Positions 9,448 through 17,057 of a DNA stretch of 32,892 bases are shown here, piece by piece (within the stretch, counting starts at the first letter, position 1; each line of letters starts with the position of its first letter). The notes under the pieces are model-generated. The model searched no databases. It was not told where the DNA came from and saw nothing but the letters and a program-made list of their open reading frames with translations. This DNA comes from Gammaproteobacteria bacterium (GTDB lineage Bacteria > Pseudomonadota > Gammaproteobacteria > QZLD01): contig QZLE01000113.1 in assembly GCA_004796365.1 (NCBI GenBank), positions 1 through 32,892 of the forward strand, written 5' to 3'. The translations under genes were made by a program, and so were the position numbers.

Positions 9448-9905
9448 TTTTATTGCCTTACACGCCTCTATACGTTTTTAGACAATTTGAGATGATATAT
9501 TCGCTAAATCAACGCTTTTATATTTACAATAAGCTGCTGCAAAAGGTATGCCACACCGTATTTTCCGACGGAGTTTTGGGTACAATATGGAAATATAGAG
9601 TTGATTTAACCCTGTGAATTGAGAAATATATTTACGATTTAGCATTCCAATCGCCAACATCTAATTCCTTATTCCAGTTCCATGGCAAGAGAAGGCTTTT
9701 CATCGCGCGAACAAGTCAATTATCCGACACTTAAAAGCTCTAATGCCATTTCCTTAATGGCGCCTTCCTTTATCACTATAATTTAATATTGGTATGATTG
9801 ACAGAGTGGAAAGTAAAAAAATTGACGTTTTAAAGCTTATTTTTCTGGGCAGCTTAGCAGTTAAAATTTACCTAGTAATATAAACGGACATACATTACAT
9901 GAACC
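9448..9905. other. 458-bp intergenic region between the GAF kinase gene and fliL
   Basis: No convincing gene. It carries the fliL sigma-54 promoter (9538-9553) and a 6-bp perfect hairpin (GCCATT-loop-AATGGC, 9745-9761) about 150 bp downstream of the kinase stop. That hairpin has no good T-run and is a weak terminator candidate at best. A 60-codon minus-strand frame at 9478-9660 overlaps the promoter and has no family features. The DNA is AT-rich. Confidence 0.6.
9538..9553 (-). promoter_or_regulatory. Predicted sigma-54 (RpoN) promoter of the fliL operon
   Basis: On the minus strand the site reads TGGCATACCTTTTGCA. It has GG at -24 and GC at -12 with the exact 12-base register of the RpoN consensus TGGCAC-N5-TTGCA; only one base of the -24 hexamer differs. 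Transcription would begin near 9526-9528, about 80 bases before the fliL ATG. RpoN control of this class of flagellar genes is well known in Vibrio and Pseudomonas. Confidence 0.8.
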
Positions 9906-11312
9906 CTAACTGTTATCATCTTCATTTTCTACGTGCACTACAGGTATACTAATAGTAAAGGTCGTTCCAACACCAAGCTCACTATCAACCAATAGCTCAC
10001 CATTGTGCTTTTGTATAATTCCATATGAAATTGAAAGCCCCAGCCCGGTCCCTTTTCCAACTTCTTTAGTAGTAAAGAATGGGTTAAATAGTTTAGATAT
10101 ATTTTCTGGGTCAATCCCTGAGCCATCATCTGTTATTCTTATAAAAATATAATCTTCGTCAATACACCCCGTTTCTACCTCAATAACCCCTTTCTTTTCA
10201 ATAGCATGGGACGCATTAACCAGCAGGTTCATAAAAACCTGATTCAATGAACCTGGAAAACATTCAACTATAGGTAAATCCCCATAGTTTGTCTTAACTT
10301 CGCATTTATATTTAAGCTCATTCCAAACCACTTTTAATGTCGATTTTATGCATTCATTTATATCCGCTTCTTTCAACTCTGACTGGTCATCAACTCGAGC
10401 AAAACTCTTCAGACCAGCAACAATACTTCTTACCCTTTCCATTCCATCAAGAGAGTCTTTTACAAGTTCCTCAATATCATCAAGCATAAAAGCAACATCT
10501 TCAGTTTTTTTAATATCTCGTATTGTCTCCATAGCTTCACGAGCCTTTTCACGATTACCACAGCTAAGATTCTCTACAAGAATTTCATACTCTTTTATAA
10601 GCTGAATAAATGTTTCTGCATACTCGGATAATGAAGTTACATTGCTCAATACAAACCCAATTGGGTTGTTAATTTCGTGGGCAACTCCTGCTGCCAGCTG
10701 ACCTATAGATGCCAGTTTTTCCTGCTGTACTAACTGTTGCTGGGTTTGGTTAAGCTGATTATTTAAATCAGTAAGCGTTTTTATCTGAAGTTCCCTATCT
10801 CTGTTTAACTGCAAATTATTAGCTACTAATGAGATTACCGGGATAACCATCTTCCCATGTTCTAATTCTGAGTCTGTAAATTCACTTTCATTAGCATCCT
10901 GATTAACGCTGATTACACCAATAACCTCACCTTTTACGCTTAAAGGCCAACACATAGCAGAATTTGGCTTTGAACCAGGCATTTTTTGGATGTTTTGAAA
11001 GCGTTCGTCATTTGATACATCCCCATTAAGGAGTAAAGAAATATTATTCTCAGCTACCCAACCTAAAATTCCACTACCAAGTTCTATCCTTGATCCTATC
11101 GCCTCCTGGGGCAAACCAATACCAGTTTTAATGTATAGGTCATTCTTGTCTTTATCTATTAAAGCCAAACAGCCTGTTTTCCCATTAAAACCATACAGAA
11201 TATGCTTGAGCAAAGCTTGATAGACTTCATCCTCGCTTTCTTCAACAGCTACCTGACCTATACTAAAAAGGTCATATATCCAGATTAAGTCATCAAAGTT
11301 AAGCTCACCCAC
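9906..11312 (-). CDS. Soluble GAF-domain sensor histidine kinase
   Basis: Cytoplasmic two-component sensor kinase, 468 residues, no membrane segment. Order: GAF domain (about 20-165), a Gln-rich coiled coil (about 170-200), a dimerisation/phosphoacceptor region with GQLAAGVAHEINNPIG (His about 212), a helical insert, and an HATPase_c domain with N box (FMNLLVNASHAIE), DDGSGI G1 box, FFTTK F box and GKGTGLGLS G2 box, so catalysis looks intact. The start is GTG at 11312 with AAGGAG 8 bases upstream, overlapping the end of the preceding receiver gene. It is the last gene of a five-gene cassette containing three receiver proteins, its likely partners. The signal sensed by the GAF domain is unknown. 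Confidence 0.9.
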   Translation of the reverse strand: MGELNFDDLIWIYDLFSIGQVAVEESEDEVYQALLKHILYGFNGKTGCLALIDKDKNDLYIKTGIGLPQEAIGSRIELGSGILGWVAENNISLLLNGDVSNDERFQNIQKMPGSKPNSAMCWPLSVKGEVIGVISVNQDANESEFTDSELEHGKMVIPVISLVANNLQLNRDRELQIKTLTDLNNQLNQTQQQLVQQEKLASIGQLAAGVAHEINNPIGFVLSNVTSLSEYAETFIQLIKEYEILVENLSCGNREKAREAMETIRDIKKTEDVAFMLDDIEELVKDSLDGMERVRSIVAGLKSFARVDDQSELKEADINECIKSTLKVVWNELKYKCEVKTNYGDLPIVECFPGSLNQVFMNLLVNASHAIEKKGVIEVETGCIDEDYIFIRITDDGSGIDPENISKLFNPFFTTKEVGKGTGLGLSISYGIIQKHNGELLVDSELGVGTTFTISIPVVHVENEDDNS

Positions 11313-11318
11313 TTAAGG

Positions 11319-11780
11319 TCACTCCTTATCTGATAACCATTTGTGTGCAGAAGATCCTTCACCTAACACCTCATTCTTCCCAATTTCTGTAAGGTGCTTT
11401 TCAACGATATTGCGATGATTTTGATCTACAGACTCATTTATCGCATTTATAAGCTCCTTTGGATCCCAAGGCTTATTTATGAATTTATAAATCCCGCTTT
11501 CATTAATAGCCTTGGCAACAATGCGAATATCCGCCTCTCCACTCATTACTATCTTAATGCAATCAACCTTTGCTTCACTTAACTTTTTTAGAAACTCAAG
11601 GCCGTCCATACCGGGCATTCGATAGTCAACTACTACAACATCTGTTCCAGCACTGATTATTTTTTCTAGCGCTATTTCAGGCTCTGAATAAAACTCAAAG
11701 TCATAAGGCAGTTTACGTAGTAATCTTTTTACTGCGTTTAAAACTTTAATCTCATCATCGATTATTACTACTTTATCCAT
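11319..11780 (-). CDS. Single-domain response regulator (KPW-type receiver)
   Basis: 153 residues: one receiver domain (about 1-120) and a short charged tail without an output domain. Acidic pocket IIDDE near residues 7-10, phosphoacceptor Asp about 52 in VVVVDYRMPGMDG, Ser/Thr switch in VMSGEAD, and Lys about 103 in INKPWDP are all present, so phosphorylation should work. ATG at 11780 follows AGGAG with 5 bases spacing. It lies 2 bp after the HD-GYP-like gene and 6 bp before the kinase gene. It may act as a phosphate shuttle or sink, or as a partner-binding switch (inference). Confidence 0.9.
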   Translation of the reverse strand: MDKVVIIDDEIKVLNAVKRLLRKLPYDFEFYSEPEIALEKIISAGTDVVVVDYRMPGMDGLEFLKKLSEAKVDCIKIVMSGEADIRIVAKAINESGIYKFINKPWDPKELINAINESVDQNHRNIVEKHLTEIGKNEVLGEGSSAHKWLSDKE

Positions 11781-11782
11781 TA

Positions 11783-13135
11783 TTACTCCTTATGCTGTAT
11801 ATAAATGACAAAGCTTTTCTGAGTATCTTTCTCAAGCATTCTTATTCTGGCAATAATATCACCGGTAATCTTTTGGCCTTTAACCAATAGCAGTATGCCA
11901 CCCGGGGTAACTAAATCCTGAGCTAATACCATGCCTTCTTTTATGTTTTTTGTGCTTATTCCTTTTTCAACGGTTACAGCATTTTGTGCCGCTTCCCTTT
12001 TATAATTTGGTTTTACATTCTTTAAAAAAACATCAACAACTTTTTTATTGAATTTTGTTCCAGTGTTATTAACTAAGTATCTAGCTGCAGAATCATCACA
12101 CTCCTGCTTTCCAGTTACAAACCCAAGCACGTATTCATCATATGTACTTATGACACCAATGATCTTTGCCCCTATTTCCACCTCTGCTCCCACTAAACCA
12201 TCGGGAAACCCAGAACCATCTTCATGCTCACAATGGTGTCGAATGAATTTTGCCGCCTGATGCAATGGAGGAATTGACATTAAGGATGCTTCACCCAATA
12301 TTGGATGCTCTCGATATTTTTTTTGTTCTGAAAAAGATAGCTCTGAATATGGAGTAGATATTATATTGTCAGGCATACCTATCAAACCTATGTTATGAAG
12401 CAATGCAGCCAAATAAATATCATTCATTCCTTGCTTGCTAATACCAATTGATTCAGCTAGCTTCTTAGCGTGTTGTGCAACTCTCCTGGCGTGTCCTGCC
12501 CTCCTCCCCTCTCTAAGCTCAATTAAATTGGCAAAGACATCAATAGTTGAGTTATATGCTCCTTTAAGCTCTTGCAAAGTTTGGTCTAAAAACGCAGCTG
12601 TCTGTTCTAACTCTTCTGTCCTTTTTTTAACTTCTACTTCTAGCTCTTGATTAAAGCTTTTCAGCTTCTCATTTTGCTTTTGGCTCAGGACCAATAATTC
12701 ATCCCTTTCCCTTTCAAGAAAGATAATCTCTAAACCTCTTTCAATTGTCTTTTGTAGGTCTTCATCATTCCAAGGTTTGCTTATATAGCCAAAAATCCTT
12801 CCTTTATTTATCGCTTCTACTGCAGACTCGATATCAGCATAGCCAGTCATGAGTATTCTTACTGTCTTCGGATAAGTCTCAGCAACCTCAGTTAAAAACT
12901 CAGCGCCACTCATCTCAGGCATCTTCATATCTGAAACAACCACATCAATCTTTCGCTGTTTCATAATTTCCAAACCGTTTATTCCATTTTCTGCAGTAGA
13001 AATATGCCAGCCAGTTTTACGAAACCGTCTCCGCAATGATTGCAAAATGCTCGTTTCGTCATCAACAAACAATACACTTACTTCATTATCAACGCTTGAA
13101 CTATCCACTTTTTCACCATTATTATTTATTCTCAA
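11783..13135 (-). CDS. Response regulator with degenerate HD-GYP domain
   Basis: 450 residues: receiver domain (about 18-135; Asp about 69 in VVVSDMKMPEMSG, YISKPW), a coiled-coil linker (about 138-190), an HD-GYP-type domain (about 195-375) and a C-terminal beta-rich extension (about 385-450). Typical HD-GYP proteins hydrolyse cyclic di-GMP. Here the HD pair is HN (LLHNIGLIGMPD, residues about 247-248), the following Lys is Leu, the GYP motif reads GFP (DGSGFP), and the usual Asp of the ADxYDAL block is lost (ISTYDEY). The upstream GHARRV and HHCEHEDG histidines remain. The domain may therefore be a non-catalytic sensor or scaffold. The start at 13135 is a TTG; a GTG at 13108 with GGTGA upstream is a fair alternative. 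Confidence 0.88.
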   Translation of the reverse strand: MRINNNGEKVDSSSVDNEVSVLFVDDETSILQSLRRRFRKTGWHISTAENGINGLEIMKQRKIDVVVSDMKMPEMSGAEFLTEVAETYPKTVRILMTGYADIESAVEAINKGRIFGYISKPWNDEDLQKTIERGLEIIFLERERDELLVLSQKQNEKLKSFNQELEVEVKKRTEELEQTAAFLDQTLQELKGAYNSTIDVFANLIELREGRRAGHARRVAQHAKKLAESIGISKQGMNDIYLAALLHNIGLIGMPDNIISTPYSELSFSEQKKYREHPILGEASLMSIPPLHQAAKFIRHHCEHEDGSGFPDGLVGAEVEIGAKIIGVISTYDEYVLGFVTGKQECDDSAARYLVNNTGTKFNKKVVDVFLKNVKPNYKREAAQNAVTVEKGISTKNIKEGMVLAQDLVTPGGILLLVKGQKITGDIIARIRMLEKDTQKSFVIYIQHKE

Positions 13136-13157
13136 TAATTATGCTCGAACTATTATC

Positions 13158-13943
13158 TCACTCACCTATCATAACTAATCCCATGTAATCATTTGGGGAA
13201 CCTAAAGATTTAATCTTTAATTGGGTACTTTGTGCTTCTATTAAAGTAATATCTTGACGATACTCTACTTCTACATATTGCTTTAGTACTTGAACCACTC
13301 TAGCATCCAGCCGTGAAAATAAATTTTCTAAAGTATCCTCCGCCTTTATATTGAACATATCTTTTGCGCTATTATTAGCCTTTACTGTCTTGCAAAAAGA
13401 GTCTATATAGATAACCGGAGCAGTTACTGCATTAAGCACTTCACTATAAACTTGAAGCAACTTTTCTTTATTTTCTTTGTCAGAGTTGAGGCGTAAATTC
13501 ATCTCAACTAAGTCTTCGCTTATTTTTTTGTTTTCCCTTACCAAGCGTTTGTTATCAAGATTAATCTTATAAAACTGAAAACATTGATTAATTATCGACT
13601 TTAACTCTTCGTTTACCCATGGCTTTGTTACATAACGATATATACTGCCGGTATTTATCAAATTTGCTATTAAGTTTTGGTCATCCGCACCAGTTAAAAT
13701 AAGACGAATAATATCCTGGTATTTATCTTTTACTGTAGCTAATAGCTCCGTTCCACTCATATGAGGCATCATTAAGTCAGATAGAACTACTTGAAATTCA
13801 TTTTGCTCCATTAGTTCTAATGCCTCATGGCCTGAATATGCAAAAAAAACTTCATAGCTTTCTGATTTCAATACTCTTTGGAGGGCTTTAATTATCCCTT
13901 CGTCATCATCAACACATAAAAGTTTTAATTGTTTCAATGCCAT
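13158..13943 (-). CDS. Response regulator with C-terminal PAS-like domain
   Basis: 261 residues. Receiver domain (about 5-120) with CVDDDE acidic pocket, Asp about 56 in VVLSDLMMPHMSG, LTGAD and YVTKPW, hence likely phosphorylatable. A coiled-coil linker follows (about 130-170), then a short PAS-like module (about 170-255, VLNAVTAPVIYIDSFCKTVKANNSA). No enzymatic or DNA-binding output is visible, so it probably acts by protein contact. ATG at 13943 has AGAGGA only two bases upstream; a TTG two codons later would have better spacing. It is 10 bp downstream of the coiled-coil gene and 22 bp upstream of the HD-GYP-like gene. Confidence 0.87.
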   Translation of the reverse strand: MALKQLKLLCVDDDEGIIKALQRVLKSESYEVFFAYSGHEALELMEQNEFQVVLSDLMMPHMSGTELLATVKDKYQDIIRLILTGADDQNLIANLINTGSIYRYVTKPWVNEELKSIINQCFQFYKINLDNKRLVRENKKISEDLVEMNLRLNSDKENKEKLLQVYSEVLNAVTAPVIYIDSFCKTVKANNSAKDMFNIKAEDTLENLFSRLDARVVQVLKQYVEVEYRQDITLIEAQSTQLKIKSLGSPNDYMGLVMIGE

Positions 13944-13953
13944 TTCCTCTATA

Positions 13954-15375
13954 CTAATGAAGCTGTTGTTTTAACTCTTCATTTTCTTGCTCTAAGTCCA
14001 TAATATGTTGCATCATGGTCATAGACTGCCTTGAGAACCTGTCTATAGTCAACTCTAACTCGGTAATATTGGCGCTTTTTGTAGATAGCTGATGAATTCT
14101 TTCCTGAAGGTCTTTTATACTGATCTGCCGAGAAGAAATTTCATTTTCAAGCTTTATAATTATATCTCCTTTTTTGCTTATATTATTCTCGAGATCTTTT
14201 AAACACTCTTCTAATCTATCTCTATCTATAGTGACTTCTTTTAATTGCTCCTTTAGCTTCATTACTGCATCTGAATCAGCACTGTTAATCTCAGCCAGAT
14301 GAAAAGTTTCGTCCCTTAACCCAGAACAAACATTTTCAGCAAACCCATTCATAACCTCATTTAGCTCTTGAATTTTTTCATCATTTTCTGCAGGTGAAAT
14401 ACTTGTCATTGGAGCTACATCAGGACGTTCCAAGTAGTCATCTAGAGATAAACGAACTGTTTCGTATTCATTTATGAGTTTATCAATCTCATCTTCACTT
14501 TCTGTCCCTTCGACTTGACCGCGAAGATCACGCCTAAAGTCCTTGTTTGCAGTTGATTCTGAGGAAACCTGAGATTGAAGCTCATCAAACCTTACCTTAT
14601 ATGCCTCAAGATCAGTGATTCTCTCAGTTGCATCATTAAGCATTTGCTCAAGTTCTTGTTTTTCTAATTTTAAAGTTTCATTCATCTCAGAGGATATTTC
14701 ACCAACTTGGCTTTGCTCATTTATATTATCATTCTCTAATTCATCTATTCTCTCTTGAAATAACTCAACCTGCTGCAATAGTTTTTTATTCTCTTGTTTA
14801 AAATAAACACTCTGCTTTTTTAATTCATACAAATAGGAATTATCTGAAGAGCTGTGATCCTTGAGCTCGCTTATACGCCTTTGAAGTTTTTGAACCTCAT
14901 CTGAGTGATTACTCGAAGCGGACAATTCACCTAATAGTTTTTGTTCAATTTCTTCAAATTCACCAATAATTTGACTGAACTTATTTTCGTGTTTTTCAAG
15001 TTTTTTGATTGTAATTTCACCCATCTCTACAGCTGATATCTCTGAAAGAATAAAATCATGATGGCAGTGAATGCATGCAATTAAGGCTGGTGATTGCGGG
15101 TTATGCTCAGTAATTGGGTATGTTATCCCAATATCTTTGGCAAGTTTTTGGTATTTGGTTTGTAATTTATCCGCATGCTGATATAACTTTTCGGTGTACT
15201 TTCTAATTTTTTTGTGGTTATTAGCTGGAACCTCATTATAAGGTTGCTGGCTAATTCTATTATTATTTTTAATATGTCGACGCAAAAATAGCGTGCTAAA
15301 AAGCATGATAATTAGCATTACCTCAACTACCAACAAAGTTAGTGCTAACATCAAATTATCCATATAGGCTTCCAT
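13954..15375 (-). CDS. Membrane-anchored coiled-coil protein of unknown family
   Basis: 473 residues, not recognised. One N-terminal membrane helix (about 8-31) followed by RRH, which suggests the rest is cytoplasmic. Then comes a basic helical stretch (about 45-85), a short Cys/His patch CIHCHHDF (about 101-108), and from about 115 to the end nearly continuous heptad-rich Glu/Lys/Leu/Gln coiled coil, ending IMDLEQENEELKQQLH. It is the promoter-proximal gene of the sensory cassette, so it could be a membrane scaffold for the receivers and kinase encoded with it (inference from position). The Cys/His patch contains a CxxCH, but it is predicted cytoplasmic, so haem attachment is unlikely; metal binding is possible. 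Start ATG at 15375 or 15363. Confidence 0.85.
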   Translation of the reverse strand: MEAYMDNLMLALTLLVVEVMLIIMLFSTLFLRRHIKNNNRISQQPYNEVPANNHKKIRKYTEKLYQHADKLQTKYQKLAKDIGITYPITEHNPQSPALIACIHCHHDFILSEISAVEMGEITIKKLEKHENKFSQIIGEFEEIEQKLLGELSASSNHSDEVQKLQRRISELKDHSSSDNSYLYELKKQSVYFKQENKKLLQQVELFQERIDELENDNINEQSQVGEISSEMNETLKLEKQELEQMLNDATERITDLEAYKVRFDELQSQVSSESTANKDFRRDLRGQVEGTESEDEIDKLINEYETVRLSLDDYLERPDVAPMTSISPAENDEKIQELNEVMNGFAENVCSGLRDETFHLAEINSADSDAVMKLKEQLKEVTIDRDRLEECLKDLENNISKKGDIIIKLENEISSRQISIKDLQERIHQLSTKSANITELELTIDRFSRQSMTMMQHIMDLEQENEELKQQLH

Positions 15376-15537
15376 ACGTATTGATTACATGTTTATAAAG
15401 TATAGAACAATGAATGATCTGCGCCATACATAAGCCATATGTTATTTATCGATTTGTTTTTAAAATGCTTATTCTTTTAACTAATCCACATTTTTCACAA
15501 CCATTTTATGAACGACAACTTACTTATTTGCAATATT

Positions 15538-15564
15538 AAAAAAGGGACTCAAATGAGCCCCTTA
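15538..15564 (-). terminator. Rho-independent terminator after fliK
   Basis: On the minus strand AAGGGGCTC-loop-GAGTCCCTT forms a 9-bp stem with one mismatch and is followed directly by a run of six T. It lies about 50 bp downstream of the fliK stop and separates fliK from the sensory cassette. Confidence 0.85.
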
Positions 15565-15614
15565 AAGAGTAAGGATTTTAAGTTTGACGAACAAAATTTC
15601 CTTATTTTAAGCCG

Positions 15615-16850
15615 TCAGGCGTAGCTATCAACTAGCCCTAACGTCTTAACCTGAACTTCGGTATCCGCCTCTGCCTCTTCACCTTCAGCTTCGGTCAGAT
15701 AACCGGAGTTATCATTTGTTGTGGATTTTCTTTCATCTCCACTGTTATTCTCCTGAGCATGCTCAGCACCGCTTTGCACATCTGCATCTGCCAAATTCAG
15801 CCCAGATTGAGAAAACATCTCTCTTAACCTTGGTATTGCTACCTCTAATGCTTCTCTGGTAGTTGCATGCTGCGCATTAAACGATACTGACGCCTGATCT
15901 TCCTGCATTTTAACAGTTACCTCAATCGGACCCATCTCAGCTGGTTTTAGATGCAGCTTTGCAGTAGTCAATCCGTTTTTTGCCATAAATGACAATCTTC
16001 CACCAATCGCCTGCTCCCACTCTGAAGTGGCAACCTGGTGCTCTACTGTATAGTTTTGTGGTGCAGCTGCGTGTTTATTAACTATGCCGGTGATATTGCT
16101 CCGTTCTGTCATTTTATTGGCGAGTAATTCATCAAAGCCCTGCAAAAAGTTATTTGTATCCAAATTTTTTGTTACCTTGCCAACTGTCTCAGCAGCAATG
16201 CTCTTATCGATCTGCTTTAATACGGATGATACCGGAGCAGCCGTAAGCGCTGTCTGCCCCTGCTTCAGGTCAATCTTGGCCAGCGCCTCTTCAATTCCTT
16301 CTGCGGTTTCGTCAAATACAGCCTCAACATTACTAATGCCTAATACTGCTTTAGTCTCTTTGGAAATAGCCTTAGATATTCTATTAAACAGATCCTCAAC
16401 TCTGGCAACAAGCTCTGGCGCCTTTTGTTTTAGATCTTCCATCTGTGCAACTATAGACTGTAAGACCTGCAGATCCTCAGGATTTAGAACTTCTTCGAGC
16501 CCATGAATAATATCTTCCAAGCTCATATCTTCGGACATAAACAGATTTTTATCTTTAATCAGCTGCTGCATGTCCTGCGAAAACAACTGTCCTAGTGGCA
16601 ACTGTATCTCATCAAGCGACAGTTCTAGATCTTCAAGCGGCAAGAGGTTGCCACTCTGCAGCTGAGCTAACAACTCTTCATTGCCACCTACCAGCTGCTT
16701 TAGGGCATTGATCTGCCCATGCATGCCGTCACTTAATAGAGAGGAGAATAGTCCACTATTACTAAGGCCCGACTGGTCAGCACCCGACTGCCCTGCAGCT
16801 CCGGAAACTGGCATGTCTGTTGCTGCCTGAAATGGCAATACTGAAATCAT
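15615..16850 (-). CDS. fliK: Flagellar hook-length control protein FliK
   Basis: Secreted molecular ruler that measures hook length and triggers the FlhB substrate switch. 411 residues. The N-terminal two thirds are variable, rich in Ser, Gln, Leu and Glu, as usual for FliK. The C-terminal Flg_hook domain (about 278-360) contains LSFMAKNGLTTAKLHLKPAE, then MGPIEVTVKMQEDQASVSF and an amphipathic helix, the family signature. The end is an acidic Ser/Asp/Glu tail. It has its own sigma-54 promoter about 50 bp upstream and a terminator downstream, so it is a single-gene transcription unit. GAGAAA precedes the ATG. Confidence 0.93.
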   Translation of the reverse strand: MISVLPFQAATDMPVSGAAGQSGADQSGLSNSGLFSSLLSDGMHGQINALKQLVGGNEELLAQLQSGNLLPLEDLELSLDEIQLPLGQLFSQDMQQLIKDKNLFMSEDMSLEDIIHGLEEVLNPEDLQVLQSIVAQMEDLKQKAPELVARVEDLFNRISKAISKETKAVLGISNVEAVFDETAEGIEEALAKIDLKQGQTALTAAPVSSVLKQIDKSIAAETVGKVTKNLDTNNFLQGFDELLANKMTERSNITGIVNKHAAAPQNYTVEHQVATSEWEQAIGGRLSFMAKNGLTTAKLHLKPAEMGPIEVTVKMQEDQASVSFNAQHATTREALEVAIPRLREMFSQSGLNLADADVQSGAEHAQENNSGDERKSTTNDNSGYLTEAEGEEAEADTEVQVKTLGLVDSYA

Positions 16851-16902
16851 CTTGTTTCTCCATATTTTGAAACTACAAATATTGTTTAACTACAAGATTA
16901 AC

Positions 16903-16918
16903 AGCAAAGATAATGCCA
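16903..16918 (-). promoter_or_regulatory. Predicted sigma-54 (RpoN) promoter of fliK
   Basis: On the minus strand the site reads TGGCATTATCTTTGCT, with TGGCA at -24 and TTGCT at -12 in exact RpoN register. The same T replaces the final C of the -24 hexamer as in the fliL promoter. The start of transcription would be near 16892, about 42 bases before the fliK ATG. Confidence 0.78.
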
Positions 16919-16950
16919 ACTTTGGAATTTGGTTCAAAAAACTTTGATTT

Positions 16951-16972
16951 GCACGTGAGTACGTGACTCATT
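16951..16972 (-). terminator. Hairpin between the six-cysteine gene and fliK (terminator or activator site)
   Basis: The minus strand holds CACGT-ACTC-ACGTG followed, after about 10 bases, by a T6 run. It could end the 143-codon gene upstream. It lies 30-70 bp upstream of the fliK sigma-54 promoter, so it could also be an activator site. The sequence GCAC-TG-AGT-CGTGACTCATT is shared with the hairpin at 18491-18516. Confidence 0.35.
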
Positions 16973-17057
16973 TATTTATAAATTGTAACAATGATATTGG
17001 AAAAATAGACCAGAATTTACGCACAGCACATGAATGTAACTTTGAAATTAATAGAAT

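Noticed and set aside
9478-9660. 60-codon minus-strand frame upstream of fliL
   Set aside because: It overlaps the strong sigma-54 promoter, has no ribosome binding site of note and its sequence has no family or membrane features.
9794-9883. 29-codon plus-strand frame ending LIFLGSLAVKIYLVI, membrane-peptide-like
   Set aside because: No ribosome binding site or promoter seen, and AT-rich DNA often yields short hydrophobic frames by chance.
15058-15075. CxxCH haem-attachment motif in the coiled-coil protein
   Set aside because: The motif follows an N-terminal membrane helix with positive residues on its C-terminal side, so it should be cytoplasmic, where c-type haem is not attached.
15410-15440. 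Possible sigma-54 site upstream of the sensory cassette (TGGCTTATGTATGGC on the minus strand)
   Set aside because: The -12 element reads TGGC instead of TTGC and the -24 element lacks the CA; too weak next to the two good sites in the window.
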